NCBI RefSeq assembly: GCF_009833085.1
Contig: NZ_QRBZ01000005.1
Coordinates: 29,292 to 93,291 of the forward strand
Source: Nitrosomonas oligotropha
GTDB taxonomy: Bacteria > Pseudomonadota > Gammaproteobacteria > Burkholderiales > Nitrosomonadaceae
DNA: 64,000 bases
Direction: 5' to 3'
Shown: positions 8,193 through 17,479 of the stretch, piece after piece
Layout of the letters: every line of letters starts with the position of its first letter
Position numbering within the stretch: the first letter of the stretch is position 1
Program-made: the position numbers and the translations under genes
The notes under the pieces: model-generated
Database searches by the model: none
Told to the model about the DNA's origin: nothing
The model's input: only the letters and a program-made list of their open reading frames with translations

Positions 8193-8852
8193 ATGAAAAT
8201 GATTAAACATATGGTAATGCTCGCAGCGCTTGCAATGGCTGCACCTCTGGCGGCTGAAGAAGCAGCTGCTGACTCCAGCGCCGCGCCTGCTGCTCCAGCC
8301 AGTGCGCAAGAAATCGCTTCCGGTGTTTGCGCCGGCTGTCACAATGCGGATGGTAACAGCGTCATCCCGATGAATCCTATCCTGGCCGGACAAAAAGCGG
8401 AGTATATCACCAAGCAACTGATGGATTTTAAAGCAAACGGAACCGAACCCGCTAAACGTAATAGCTCGGTTATGTCCTCAATGGTGGCAGCACTCACGCA
8501 GGAAGACATGAAAAAGCTGGGTGAGTACTATGCCAGCCAAAAAGCAAATCCAAGCCAAGCAGCTACCGAAGCCGATGAGAAATTAATTGCGATGGGAAAA
8601 ATTCTTTATCATGGCGGCAATTTGTCGGACGAGATACCCGCTTGCGCGGGCTGTCATGGCCCTACGGGTGCAGGCATTCCGCCTCGCTATCCAGCACTTG
8701 CCGGTCAGCATGCCGAATACACCATGACACAATTAAATTTATTTAACACCGGCGATCGCGCCAATGACAACAGTGTCATGCGCAAAGTTCTTACTCGCAT
8801 GAACCCGGAAGAAAAACGCGCTGTTTCAGCGTATATTGCTACTATGCGTTAA
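8193..8852 (+). CDS. Diheme cytochrome c4
   Basis: A periplasmic diheme electron carrier, 219 residues from the chosen start. The start at 8193 is preferred over an ATG at 8169 because it gives a clean signal peptide (about residues 1-20, ending AAPLAA) after a weak GGGAC site. Two CAGCH heme sites lie at Cys46-His50 and Cys151-His155, each followed by the cytochrome c4 pattern (LAGQ, YITKQLMDFK / YTMTQLNLF) and a distal Met in the M-containing loop of each half. In ammonia oxidisers such proteins carry electrons towards terminal oxidases. A strong terminator follows directly. Confidence 0.92.
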   Translation: MKMIKHMVMLAALAMAAPLAAEEAAADSSAAPAAPASAQEIASGVCAGCHNADGNSVIPMNPILAGQKAEYITKQLMDFKANGTEPAKRNSSVMSSMVAALTQEDMKKLGEYYASQKANPSQAATEADEKLIAMGKILYHGGNLSDEIPACAGCHGPTGAGIPPRYPALAGQHAEYTMTQLNLFNTGDRANDNSVMRKVLTRMNPEEKRAVSAYIATMR

Positions 8853-8875
8853 ACCGGATTCAAGTCTATTGCAGT

Positions 8876-8902
8876 AAAAAGGCGGCATTTGCCGCCTTTT
8901 TT
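8876..8902. terminator. Bidirectional rho-independent terminator
   Basis: GGCGGCA (8881-8887) and TGCCGCC (8890-8896) form a perfect stem with a 2-base loop, flanked by AAAAA on the left and a run of T on the right. It can stop both the cytochrome c4 transcript and the converging hemL transcript. Confidence 0.9.
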
Positions 8903-8946
8903 ATTACCGCCATTCACGCGCGCAATGACGTTACCGGGTTGTGTGT

Positions 8947-10227
8947 TTACCAGCTCTTAAATATTTTCTCTGCTGCGGAGAACGTTTTATCCAATTCCGC
9001 GTCCCCATGCATCGACGACACAAAACCGGCTTCAAATGCTGATGGCGCAAAATAGACCCCCTCTTCCAGCATGGCATGGAAGAACCGGTTAAACGCCGCT
9101 TTGTCGCATTGCATCACTTCGGCGAAACTGGTGGGAATATCCTTACTGAAATACAGTCCGAACATACCGCCAATCGATTGCGCGCAAAAATCGATGCCAT
9201 GATGCCTCGCTGCGGCGCTTAGGCCATCGACCAATTGCCGCGTCCTATCCGCTAACCGGTCATAAAAACCGGGCGCTTGAATCAATTTCAACGTAGCCAA
9301 TCCAGCCGCAACCGCCACCGGATTACCGGACAACGTGCCGGCTTGATAAACCGGGCCGAGTGGCGCAAGACACTGCATAATCTCGCGGCGTCCGCCGAAT
9401 GCGGCCATCGGCATGCCACCGCCGATGACTTTGCCCAAAGCCGTCAAATCGGGCTTAATCTGATACAGACCCTGCGCACAGCCTAAGCCCACACGGAATC
9501 CCGTCATCACTTCGTCGAATATCAGCACACTACCGTTTTGCGTGCACAATGTCCGCAGTTTGACGAGAAAATCCGCTTTGGGAGCGATCAGGTTCATATT
9601 GCCAGCCACCGGCTCCACAATCACCGCCGCAATTTCCTTGCCCCATTTGTTGAAGGCATCTTCCACTCCGGCGATGTCGTTGAAATCCAGAACGATGGTA
9701 TGTCCCGCCGTTTCCGCCGGAACACCGGCTGAGCTCGGATTGCCGAAAGTCAATGCGCCAGAACCCGCTTTGACCAGCAAGGAATCGTCGTGACCGTGAT
9801 AACAGCCTTCGAATTTAATGATCTTGCTTCTGCCCGTAAAACCACGCGCCAAGCGGATGACACTCATACCCGCTTCGGTGCCGGAACTCACCAGCCGGAC
9901 TTGTTCAATGGATGGCAGCAATTGGCAAATCAATTGCGCGATGTTCAGTTCCGCTTCGGTCGGCGCGCCGAAAGTCAAACCGTTTTGCACGGCTGCCTGA
10001 ACGGTCTTGACCACATCCGGATGGGCATGGCCGAGAATCAGCGGTCCCCACGACCCGACATAGTCGATATATTGCTTACCATCCGCATCCCAAAAATAAG
10101 CGCCCTCGCCGCGTTGAAAAAAGACCGGCTCGCCACCAACCGATTTAAAAGCGCGTACCGGAGAATTAACGCCGCCTGGAATATAGTGCTGGGATTGTTC
10201 AAATAACTGATGATTGCGTGATGTCAT
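8947..10227 (-). CDS. hemL: Glutamate-1-semialdehyde 2,1-aminomutase
   Basis: PLP enzyme that converts glutamate-1-semialdehyde to 5-aminolevulinate, the C5 route to heme; heme demand is high in ammonia oxidisers. The 426-residue length is standard. The PLP lysine is Lys266 in ALGKVIGGG; the cofactor-binding VSSGTEA, the [10 protein letters not shown] block and the [10 protein letters not shown] aspartate are all present. The residue after SSGTEA is Gly where Thr or Ala is usual. It converges with the cytochrome c4 gene. Confidence 0.96.
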   Translation of the reverse strand: MTSRNHQLFEQSQHYIPGGVNSPVRAFKSVGGEPVFFQRGEGAYFWDADGKQYIDYVGSWGPLILGHAHPDVVKTVQAAVQNGLTFGAPTEAELNIAQLICQLLPSIEQVRLVSSGTEAGMSVIRLARGFTGRSKIIKFEGCYHGHDDSLLVKAGSGALTFGNPSSAGVPAETAGHTIVLDFNDIAGVEDAFNKWGKEIAAVIVEPVAGNMNLIAPKADFLVKLRTLCTQNGSVLIFDEVMTGFRVGLGCAQGLYQIKPDLTALGKVIGGGMPMAAFGGRREIMQCLAPLGPVYQAGTLSGNPVAVAAGLATLKLIQAPGFYDRLADRTRQLVDGLSAAARHHGIDFCAQSIGGMFGLYFSKDIPTSFAEVMQCDKAAFNRFFHAMLEEGVYFAPSAFEAGFVSSMHGDAELDKTFSAAEKIFKSW

Positions 10228-10283
10228 TTAGCCGCTCTTAAAAAAATTAATCGATATACTGCTGTTTAAATTACATTATGTTT

Positions 10284-10913
10284 TTATTTTTCTGCAAATA
10301 ACTGAGTGTATTGCAGTGCTTTTGCCGTGATATTTTCCGTACCGAACAAATCATTGCAAACGGCTATCGCGTCGCATCCACTTTCGATAACCGCCGCTGC
10401 ATTGATCAACCGGATACCGCCGATTCCTACAATGGGAACCGTTACTTTCTGTTTGGCATAATCAACCAGATTGGTTGAAACCGGTACTGTATCCGTTTTA
10501 GTCGCCGAAGGAAAAAATGCGCCGAAAGCCACATAATCCGAACCCGATTCTTCCGCCTGAAGCGCCAGATGCAGATTGTTATAACACGATGCGCCGACAA
10601 TTTTTCCTTGCCCCAGCCGCTCGCGCGCAGCGCTAACCGGTATATCGCCCAACCCCACGTGCACCCCATCCGCATCGATTGCCGCCACCAGATCAATATG
10701 ATCGTTGATGATCAAAGGAATGCCGTACGTCCTGCACAATTGCAGCAATGATTCGGCTTGTTCCTTCAGCAACATCTTATCCGCTGATTTATTGCGATAT
10801 TGCACGAGCCGCGCGCCACCTTCCAACGCCTGCTGCGTTTTATTCAGCAGATCATCCGTATTGCTCAAATCCGGCGTTATTGCATACAGCCCGCTAATCC
10901 TTGAGTTTCTCAA
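10284..10913 (-). CDS. thiE: Thiamine-phosphate synthase
   Basis: Couples hydroxymethylpyrimidine diphosphate and thiazole phosphate to thiamine phosphate. The 209-residue TIM-barrel carries the family marks GLYAIT at the N-terminus, VQYRNKS (diphosphate contact), IINDHIDLV, DGVHVGLGD, VGASCYN, YVAFGAFFPSATK and VGIGGI. It begins 3 bases after the thiD stop, so thiD and thiE are co-translated. Confidence 0.95.
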   Translation of the reverse strand: MRNSRISGLYAITPDLSNTDDLLNKTQQALEGGARLVQYRNKSADKMLLKEQAESLLQLCRTYGIPLIINDHIDLVAAIDADGVHVGLGDIPVSAARERLGQGKIVGASCYNNLHLALQAEESGSDYVAFGAFFPSATKTDTVPVSTNLVDYAKQKVTVPIVGIGGIRLINAAAVIESGCDAIAVCNDLFGTENITAKALQYTQLFAEK

Positions 10914-10916
10914 CGA

Positions 10917-11765
10917 TTAGCTCTTTTCTTCGTGATCATGGTCGTGGTCGTCTTCGACATCTCTAGCCCAGAAAAGCCGGTTGGGGATATATTGTCCCAT
11001 GCCGGGACGGAATCCTGCTTGCAGTGTGTGCCAGGTATAGTCCTGCGCTTCCAGCACGCTGTCGGTGATGGATAATCCATTGGCCAGTGAAGCGGCTATC
11101 GCCGAAGCCAGCGTGCAACCCGAACCGTGATAGGTATGCTCCAGCCTTTCCCAGTGATCCGCGCGCACAATGCCATCGGCGGCAAAGAGCGTGTTCGTCA
11201 CCTGGGCGGTATTCTCGTGCGTGCCGGTGATCAACACATATTCGCATCCCATATGCAGTAATCGCTGCGCGCAAAGACTTAAATCCAGTTTGTTTTCGCT
11301 GCTGTCATTGTCCTGCTGCGCGAGATGCCTGGCTTCCAGGCTATTGGGCGTCAATATGGTGACTTGCGGCAGTAATAATTCCCGCATCGCATCGATCATC
11401 TCATCGTTCGCCAGCTCATCGCCGCGCCCGGAGGTTAATACCGGATCCATAACCAGAGGAATATGCGGATAATCGGAAATCACTTCGGCGATCGCGGCGA
11501 TAATCTCAACGCTGCCCAATAAACCGATTTTGAATGCATGCACCGGCATATCTTCCAATACCGCCCGCGCCTGATCGGCAACCCATTCGGGATCAAGCGC
11601 CATGACATCATCCACGCCGGTTGTGTCTTGCACCGTAATCGCGGTCATCACCGATAACGGATGGCAGCCCATACTGGCTATGGTGAGCAGATCAGCCTGC
11701 AGACCTGCTCCGCCAGTGGGGTCATTGGCTGCAAAAGAAAGTACGATTGGGGGTGGCTGTAACAT
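10917..11765 (-). CDS. thiD: Hydroxymethylpyrimidine/phosphomethylpyrimidine kinase
   Basis: Phosphorylates HMP and HMP-P in thiamine synthesis. The 282-residue ribokinase-fold protein has the N-terminal SFAANDPTGGAGLQAD, MDPVLTSGRGDEL, LTPNSLEA and the anion-hole block HGSGCTLASAIA. The C-terminus ends in an acidic, histidine-containing tail (VEDDHDHDHEEKS), which is not part of the fold and might bind metal. It lies directly upstream of thiE in the same direction. Confidence 0.94.
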   Translation of the reverse strand: MLQPPPIVLSFAANDPTGGAGLQADLLTIASMGCHPLSVMTAITVQDTTGVDDVMALDPEWVADQARAVLEDMPVHAFKIGLLGSVEIIAAIAEVISDYPHIPLVMDPVLTSGRGDELANDEMIDAMRELLLPQVTILTPNSLEARHLAQQDNDSSENKLDLSLCAQRLLHMGCEYVLITGTHENTAQVTNTLFAADGIVRADHWERLEHTYHGSGCTLASAIAASLANGLSITDSVLEAQDYTWHTLQAGFRPGMGQYIPNRLFWARDVEDDHDHDHEEKS

Positions 11766-11817
11766 GCATTAATACCGTAAAATATCATTTTAACCTAAAA
11801 GGAAACTGCTATCTATC

Positions 11818-12006
11818 ATGCCTACCGAAGAGAATCGTGAATTCAATCGTTACATGTGCTTAATTTGCGGCTACATCTATGATGAAGCCTTGGGATCTCC
11901 GGATGAAGGCATTGCACCAGGCACACGCTGGGAAGATGTGCCGATCAACTGGACTTGCCCGGAATGCGGTGCGCGTAAAGAAGATTTTGAGATGGTGAAA
12001 ATATAA
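11818..12006 (+). CDS. rubA: Rubredoxin
   Basis: A 62-residue one-iron electron carrier. Iron ligands are Cys14, Cys17, Cys47 and Cys50 in two C-x2-C knuckles (CLICG and CPECG). The intervening GSPDEGIAPGTRWEDVP loop is classical. It is followed without a gap by a glyoxalase I gene, an AAGGA site lies upstream, and it is transcribed divergently from thiDE. The electron partner is not evident from the context. Confidence 0.95.
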   Translation: MPTEENREFNRYMCLICGYIYDEALGSPDEGIAPGTRWEDVPINWTCPECGARKEDFEMVKI

Positions 12007-12402
12007 ATGCGCATTTTGCATACCATGCTTCGTGTCGGCAATCTCGACAAATCACTGGCATTTTATACGCAAGTGCTCGGGATGAAGCTGCTGCGCCGCA
12101 AAGATTATCCCGACGGTAAATTCACCCTTGCTTTCGTCGGTTATCAGGACGAGGCCAGCGGCACTGTTCTGGAACTGACGCACAACTGGGATACACCGTC
12201 GTACAGCCTTGGTGATGGCTTCGGTCACATTGCCGTCGAAGTGGACGATGCTTACCAAGCCTGTGAGAATACCAGGAAAATGGGCGGCAAAGTAACCCGC
12301 GAAGCGGGTCCGATGAAGCACGGCACAACGGTGATTGCATTCATCGAAGACCCCGACGGATACAAAATCGAATTCATTCAGAAAAAACAACCCGGTCAGT
12401 AA
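12007..12402 (+). CDS. gloA: Lactoylglutathione lyase (glyoxalase I)
   Basis: Isomerises the hemithioacetal of methylglyoxal and glutathione to S-lactoylglutathione. The 131-residue VOC-fold protein has the N-terminal metal ligand His in [12 protein letters not shown], a Glu in LELTHNWD, His in GFGHIAVEV and Glu in YKIEFIQ, the pattern of the Ni/Co-type bacterial enzyme. The ATG follows immediately after the rubredoxin stop, so they share a transcript. Confidence 0.95.
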   Translation: MRILHTMLRVGNLDKSLAFYTQVLGMKLLRRKDYPDGKFTLAFVGYQDEASGTVLELTHNWDTPSYSLGDGFGHIAVEVDDAYQACENTRKMGGKVTREAGPMKHGTTVIAFIEDPDGYKIEFIQKKQPGQ

Positions 12403-12443
12403 CTCCCGCGAGCTGCAATTCAACAATACCCTGCCAACAAGTT

Positions 12444-13148
12444 TTATCCATGCAATAAAAAAATAGCCGGTATCTTGTTGATATCCGGCAACGAACGCCG
12501 CCATTCCTTGACCGGTTTGGTCATAACCAACTCGCTGGAAAAGGTAAGATGACTCGCCACGCATAAATCCGTGCTGTCACGGCACACGCTGACCAGTTGC
12601 TCCAGCAACTTCTGGTTGCGGTACGGCGCTTCGATAAAAATCTGCGTCTGCTGCAAACTGATCGATAATTTTTCCAGCTCAACAATCCGGTTTGCCCGCG
12701 CAACGCTTTCCACCGGCAAATAGCCATGAAAGGCGAATCGCTGTCCGTTCAAACCCGACGCCATCAGCGCCAATAAAATGGCTGAAGGGCCGACCAGCGG
12801 CGTCACGACGATATTGTGTTTGTGCGCCAGACGAACCAACTCAGCGCCCGGATCGGCCACCGCCGGACATCCCGCTTCCGACAACAAACCAACATCATGC
12901 CCGGCCAGCAAGGGATCGAGCAACGCCCGCACATCTTTTGCCAGGGTATGTTCGTTCAAGGTTTGCATATGCAAATCCTGCAAGGGCAATTTGCAGTTCA
13001 GTTGCTTCAGAAACTGCCGCGCGGTTTTCGGATGCTCGACGATGAAATAGGATAATTCCTCGATACAGTGCTGCACTGCCGCAGGCAAAGCCCAATCCCT
13101 ATTTTCCTGACTGATCGGGGTTGGGATTAAATACAGTTTTCCGGTCAT
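12444..13148 (-). CDS. Tetrapyrrole-methylase-fold SAM methyltransferase, RsmI-like
   Basis: A 234-residue protein of the family that includes RsmI, the 2'-O-methyltransferase for 16S rRNA C1402. Visible are the N-terminal LYLIPTPI, the SEAGCPAVADPG loop, the VGPSAILLALMASGL block and FHGYLP. It is shorter than E. coli RsmI (about 286 residues) and lacks the C-terminal helical part, and SEAGCP replaces the usual SDAGTP. It may be a paralogue rather than RsmI itself. The substrate is therefore not certain. Confidence 0.75.
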   Translation of the reverse strand: MTGKLYLIPTPISQENRDWALPAAVQHCIEELSYFIVEHPKTARQFLKQLNCKLPLQDLHMQTLNEHTLAKDVRALLDPLLAGHDVGLLSEAGCPAVADPGAELVRLAHKHNIVVTPLVGPSAILLALMASGLNGQRFAFHGYLPVESVARANRIVELEKLSISLQQTQIFIEAPYRNQKLLEQLVSVCRDSTDLCVASHLTFSSELVMTKPVKEWRRSLPDINKIPAIFLLHG

Positions 13149-13206
13149 CGGAATACCGGTGGCGTGAAAATATCAGGCATGGAATTGAACAAAAAGTCCG
13201 GTCGCG

Positions 13207-13590
13207 CTAATGCAATATTCTCGGCGCGCTCAGCATGAATTCCGGTATCGCGACATCGAAGTGATAACCGTCTTCCGCCGCCATCTGATAGCTTCCCTTC
13301 ATCGATCCGACCGAAGTCGGAATGACCGTCCCGCTGGTATATTCAAAGCTATCGCCCGGCTTGAGCAAGGGTTGTTCACCCACGACACCGAGTCCGCGCA
13401 CTTCTTGGGTGGTACCGTCGCCATTGTTGATGATCCAATGCCGGCTGATCAGCTGGGAAGCCACCGTTCCGTTATTGGCGATGGTAATGGTATAAGCGAA
13501 CACATGCCTTTCCGCTTCTTCATCCGATTGATCGGGCAGGTACAGCGTGCGTACAGTAACATCGATTTCGTACTTCTTTTCTTCGGTCAT
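13207..13590 (-). CDS. apaG: ApaG family protein
   Basis: A 127-residue single-domain beta-sandwich protein of the ApaG/CorD family. The conserved blocks FAYTITIANNG, SRHWIINNGDG, EVRGLGVVGEQPLLKPGDSFEY and GSMKGSYQM are all present. The family has been linked genetically to Co2+/Mg2+ homeostasis and to Ap4A metabolism, but its biochemical role is not settled. It is divergent from rpe. Confidence 0.93.
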   Translation of the reverse strand: MTEEKKYEIDVTVRTLYLPDQSDEEAERHVFAYTITIANNGTVASQLISRHWIINNGDGTTQEVRGLGVVGEQPLLKPGDSFEYTSGTVIPTSVGSMKGSYQMAAEDGYHFDVAIPEFMLSAPRILH

Positions 13591-13749
13591 CTTGCAGTCC
13601 AGGTTGTTTTTGCTTTTGCCAGTAGTTTACCAAGAAAAAGTTTAAGACGTATCGATGGGAATAATTTACGCAATAATTTTCACTCTGTTACGCGCAGCTT
13701 GTCATTTGCGGTTAAAATACCGAATTTGCTTATTTGAGAGGTTTTTTCC

Positions 13750-14427
13750 ATGTATCGCATTGCCCCTAGTATCCTTTCCGCCAATTTTGCCAAACTTGGT
13801 CAAGAGATCACCGATGTGATCAGTTCGGGTGCGGATATTGTTCATTTTGACGTGATGGACAATCACTATGTACCGAATCTCACCATCGGTCCATTGGTTT
13901 GCGAAGCCATTCGCCCGGTTACCGATGCCATTATCGATGTGCACTTGATGGTCGAACCCGTGGATAGGATTATCCCTGACTTCGCCAAAGCCGGCGCCAA
14001 TATCATTTCGTTTCACCCGGAAGCATCCAACCATATCGACCGCACCATTGGCTTGATCAAGGAACAAGGCTGCAAAGCGGGATTGGTATTTAACCCGGCC
14101 ACACCGCTGCATTATCTGGATCATGTGCTCGACAAACTGGATTTGGTTCTGATCATGTCGGTCAACCCCGGTTTTGGCGGACAGAAATTCATTCCCGAAG
14201 CGCTGAACAAACTGCGCGCCGTTAGAAAACGCATCGACGCCAGTGGCCGAGACATTCTGCTGGAAATCGACGGTGGCGTGAAAGTCGACAACATTGCCGA
14301 AATCGCCCGCGCCGGCGCCGATACTTTTGTCGCCGGATCCGCTATTTATCAAGCTGGCAAAGATGCCGATCCGCATCGTTACGATTCCATCTTGGCTGCA
14401 TTCCGCGCTGAATTGGCAAAAGTTTAA
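13750..14427 (+). CDS. rpe: Ribulose-phosphate 3-epimerase
   Basis: Interconverts ribulose-5-phosphate and xylulose-5-phosphate, needed in the Calvin cycle and pentose phosphate pathway. The 225-residue TIM-barrel has the metal and catalytic residues in [48 protein letters not shown] and LEIDGGV. A GAGAGG site precedes the ATG. It heads the rpe-gph-trpE run, an order seen in many betaproteobacteria. Confidence 0.97.
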   Translation: MYRIAPSILSANFAKLGQEITDVISSGADIVHFDVMDNHYVPNLTIGPLVCEAIRPVTDAIIDVHLMVEPVDRIIPDFAKAGANIISFHPEASNHIDRTIGLIKEQGCKAGLVFNPATPLHYLDHVLDKLDLVLIMSVNPGFGGQKFIPEALNKLRAVRKRIDASGRDILLEIDGGVKVDNIAEIARAGADTFVAGSAIYQAGKDADPHRYDSILAAFRAELAKV

Positions 14428-14457
14428 CTCACTGAAACGGCTGTTTCCTGTATTCAA

Positions 14458-15186
14458 ATGAACCCAAGTCTCTCTAGCAACGCAAACGCCCCGGCAAGGA
14501 AAATCGAGCTTCCGTTAGCAGTCAAAGTCATCATGATCGATCTCGATGGCACGCTGCTCGACACCGCCGAGGATCTCGCATTATCCGCGAACCTGATGTT
14601 GAAAGATCTGAATATGCCGGAGCAATCGACGGCAACGATCCGCTCGTATATCGGTAAAGGCATACAAAAGCTGGTCAAACGCACCTTGACCGGCCAGCTC
14701 GACGGCGAACCGGATGCCGCTTTGTTTGCCAAAGCGCTGCCGATTTATGAACAGCATTATGCCAACAATCTGAGCCGGAACACGCGTCCCTATCCGGGCG
14801 TGGTCGAAGGTGTGGCAGCATTACAGCAAGCGGGTTTCAGACTGGCGTGCATCACCAATAAAGCGGAAGCTTTCACGCTCCCGCTGCTGCGCGCCACCGG
14901 ATTGTTCGACAAATTTGAAATCATTCTGTCTGGCGACAGCTTGCCGAAGAAAAAACCGGATCCGCTGCCGCTGACGCATATCTGCAAGCACTTCAACGCG
15001 CAACCACACGAAGCGCTGCTGATCGGCGATTCGCTCAATGACGCCATTGCCGCCCGCGCGGCAGGCTGTCACGTGTTCTGTGTAACCTACGGTTATAACG
15101 AAGGACGTAACGTGTACGAATTGGATTGCGATGCCATCGTCGAGTCGCTGGTGGATGCTTCCAAATTGATTACAAAACTGCCCTGA
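14458..15186 (+). CDS. gph: Phosphoglycolate phosphatase
   Basis: HAD-superfamily phosphatase that removes phosphoglycolate made by the oxygenase reaction of RuBisCO, consistent with an autotroph. Motif I is [11 protein letters not shown] (residues 22-32 region), the cap helices follow, motif II is CITNKAEA, motif III the lysine in PKKKPDPLP, and motif [14 protein letters not shown]. The protein is 242 residues; the first 20 residues are an extension before motif I. The gene lies 30 bases after rpe and 8 bases before the trpE start. Confidence 0.93.
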   Translation: MNPSLSSNANAPARKIELPLAVKVIMIDLDGTLLDTAEDLALSANLMLKDLNMPEQSTATIRSYIGKGIQKLVKRTLTGQLDGEPDAALFAKALPIYEQHYANNLSRNTRPYPGVVEGVAALQQAGFRLACITNKAEAFTLPLLRATGLFDKFEIILSGDSLPKKKPDPLPLTHICKHFNAQPHEALLIGDSLNDAIAARAAGCHVFCVTYGYNEGRNVYELDCDAIVESLVDASKLITKLP

Positions 15187-15194
15187 CTGCGCAC

Positions 15195-16667
15195 ATGACC
15201 GAAGCCGAATTTGATCAGCTCGCGCAGCAAGGATACAACCGCATTCCGGTTGTGCTGGAAACTTTCGCCGATCTCGACACACCGCTATCCATCTATCTGA
15301 AGCTGGCGAACCGGCCTTATTCTTATTTGCTGGAATCGGTGCAAGGCGGCGAGCGTTTCGGCCGCTTTTCGATCATCGGCTTACCGGCCACAACGCGTAT
15401 CGAAGCGCGTGAAAATTCGGTTACCACGATCAGCCCGGATTCATCGGAAACTGTTACTGTCAGCAATCCCTTGTTTTTTGTCGAATCCTATCTGGCGCAA
15501 TTCAAGGCGGCACCCTGCCCAGCCGGAAAATCGCGCTTCTGCGGCGGTCTGGCAGGCTACTTTTCGTATGATACCGTGCGTTACATCGAGCACAAACTGC
15601 AGGGCCGCGCAAAACCGGATGTTCTGAATACGCCGGATATGCTGTTGCTGCTATCGGAAGAACTCGCGGTGGTGGACAACCTTTCCGGCAAGCTGTACCT
15701 GATCGTTTATGTGAACCCGGAAAATAAAAACGCTTATGCGGACGGGCAAAACCGTTTAAGAACACTGCTGGCGAAGCTGCGTCAACCGATTACGATTCCG
15801 ACTGAACAAGCGGTTGCTTCCATGGCTGCCGTTCCCGAATTTCCCGAAGCGGATTTCAAAGCCGCGGTGGAACGGGCCAAACGCTACATTTACGACGGCG
15901 ACATCATGCAAGTCGTGCTGTCGCAGCGCACCAGCAAGCCTTTCGGCGCATCGCCACTGGCGCTGTACCGCGCTTTGCGCAGCCTTAATCCGTCGCCGTA
16001 CATGTTCTTTTATCACTTCGATGATTTCCATGTCGTCGGCGCTTCACCCGAGATTCTGGTACGTCTTGAAAACGGTAACGTGACCGTCCGCCCGATTGCA
16101 GGCACACGTCCGCGCGGCAAAAATCCGCAGGAAGATGCCGAATTGGCAGCCGATCTGTTAGCTGATCCGAAAGAAATCGCCGAACATGTCATGCTGATGG
16201 ACTTAGGCCGCAACGACATTGGCCGCGTCGCGCAAACCGGAACGGTTAAGGTCACGGAAAAAATGCAAATCGAAAACTATTCGCACGTGATGCATATCGT
16301 GTCCAACGTGGAAGGTAAATTAAAACCTGAGCTCAGCGCCATCGACGTGCTGCGCGCGACTTTCCCGGCCGGGACCGTCAGCGGCGCGCCGAAAGTTCGC
16401 GCGATGGAAATCATCGACGAGCTGGAAGTCTCCAAGCGCGGCGTGTACGCCGGAGCGGTCGGCTATCTCGGCTTCAACGGTGACATGGATCTGGCCATCG
16501 CCATCCGCACCGCCGTTATCAAGGACGGCACACTGCATGTTCAGGCAGGCGCGGGAATCGTTGCCGATTCGGTGCCGCAAAGCGAATGGATTGAAACGCA
16601 GAATAAAGCCAAGGCCATTCTTCGCGCGGCGGAAATTGCCGAGAGCGGCTTGGATAGTAAGATCTGA
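15195..16667 (+). CDS. trpE: Anthranilate synthase component I
   Basis: Makes anthranilate from chorismate with ammonia delivered by TrpG. The frame is open back to 15126 inside gph, but the ATG at 15195, 8 bases after the gph stop, gives a normal 490-residue protein starting [19 protein letters not shown]. The C-terminal chorismate-binding domain shows [47 protein letters not shown] and AGAGIVADS. The N-terminal [15 protein letters not shown] is the tryptophan feedback site region. No trpG, trpD or trpC follows; the next gene is on the other strand. Confidence 0.95.
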   Translation: MTEAEFDQLAQQGYNRIPVVLETFADLDTPLSIYLKLANRPYSYLLESVQGGERFGRFSIIGLPATTRIEARENSVTTISPDSSETVTVSNPLFFVESYLAQFKAAPCPAGKSRFCGGLAGYFSYDTVRYIEHKLQGRAKPDVLNTPDMLLLLSEELAVVDNLSGKLYLIVYVNPENKNAYADGQNRLRTLLAKLRQPITIPTEQAVASMAAVPEFPEADFKAAVERAKRYIYDGDIMQVVLSQRTSKPFGASPLALYRALRSLNPSPYMFFYHFDDFHVVGASPEILVRLENGNVTVRPIAGTRPRGKNPQEDAELAADLLADPKEIAEHVMLMDLGRNDIGRVAQTGTVKVTEKMQIENYSHVMHIVSNVEGKLKPELSAIDVLRATFPAGTVSGAPKVRAMEIIDELEVSKRGVYAGAVGYLGFNGDMDLAIAIRTAVIKDGTLHVQAGAGIVADSVPQSEWIETQNKAKAILRAAEIAESGLDSKI

Positions 16668-16679
16668 ACGGAAAATGGT

Positions 16680-16739
16680 GATTCCGTTCATGGCTCCATT
16701 CGAGTAGCCGTAAACGGAATCAAATCAGTACTGCTTTTT
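16680..16739 (+). terminator. Probable terminator of rpe-gph-trpE
   Basis: A perfect 9-base inverted repeat GATTCCGTT (16680-16688) / AACGGAATC (16713-16721) with an inner GGCT/AGCC pair lies just after trpE and is followed within 12 bases by a CTTTTTC run. The T-run is a little distant, so efficiency is uncertain. Confidence 0.45.
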
Positions 16740-16763
16740 CACTTGCTTGGATTAATTTCGGAT

Positions 16764-17354
16764 CTAACTGGCAATCAACGTCGATTCAATTTCCGCAAAG
16801 CTCTTCGCGACATTGTTGGGTGGAATGATGGTACCGAGCTGCTTTTCGATTTGCGTCCAGGAAAAAATACCGCAAATCCTCGGCGATCCGATGGTGTTTT
16901 CGTCGATCACCAAGGCATGCAACCGGCCGCTTTCGCGCAAACTGGCAACAATATTACCAACTCGGGCATGCGACACTTCTTCCAGCGGGATGGCTTCCAG
17001 CTTGTCCAATGGCGTCATCATATCCATGACCTGAATTTCGCTGTGTTTGACACCTCTTTCCTGAATAAAGCGCATCGGCTTTTCACTCAGAATGTCAGTG
17101 GCTGTGATAATGCCAGCCAGCGAATTATCGTCGTTCATGACTAACAGCGTCCGCACGCCACGCTGCATCATATAAGTATTGGCCACTTCCATCGTATTGC
17201 TTGGGGCGATAACGGCCGCTTGTATCCGGCGTAAATCGGTCATGACTTCGAGTGCGGGGGAATCAAATGCGACAAGATTCGGTGCTGCGGGCTTAGAAAT
17301 CTGCACAGTGCCTGTTAAATACTGTACCGAAAGAGATTTATATTCATTCATCAT
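16764..17354 (-). CDS. CBS-domain pair protein
   Basis: A 196-residue cytoplasmic protein consisting of two CBS domains (about residues 40-100 and 108-180). The first contains VANTYMMQRGVRTLLVMNDD and LAGIITATDIL, the second VMDMMTP and LHALVIDE followed by CGIFSWTQIEKQL. CBS pairs bind adenine nucleotides and act as sensors; no effector domain is attached. The ATG at 17354 is preferred because GGGAG stands 8 bases upstream; a GTG 9 bases earlier is the alternative. The regulated partner cannot be told from context. Confidence 0.85.
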   Translation of the reverse strand: MMNEYKSLSVQYLTGTVQISKPAAPNLVAFDSPALEVMTDLRRIQAAVIAPSNTMEVANTYMMQRGVRTLLVMNDDNSLAGIITATDILSEKPMRFIQERGVKHSEIQVMDMMTPLDKLEAIPLEEVSHARVGNIVASLRESGRLHALVIDENTIGSPRICGIFSWTQIEKQLGTIIPPNNVAKSFAEIESTLIAS

Positions 17355-17479
17355 TTTGTGCACTCCCTAGAGGGTTGATGGGAAACACCTGATTACAAAA
17401 TAGATCATCTACTTTGAGTTGAAACTCTACGCCGAAAAGACATTTGAAGCAATAGGCCTATTTGCCGTGGGGGAAAAGC

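Noticed and set aside
15126..15194. Longer N-terminus of TrpE starting inside gph
   Set aside because: The ATG at 15195 directly after the gph stop gives the normal length, and the extra residues overlap gph coding sequence.
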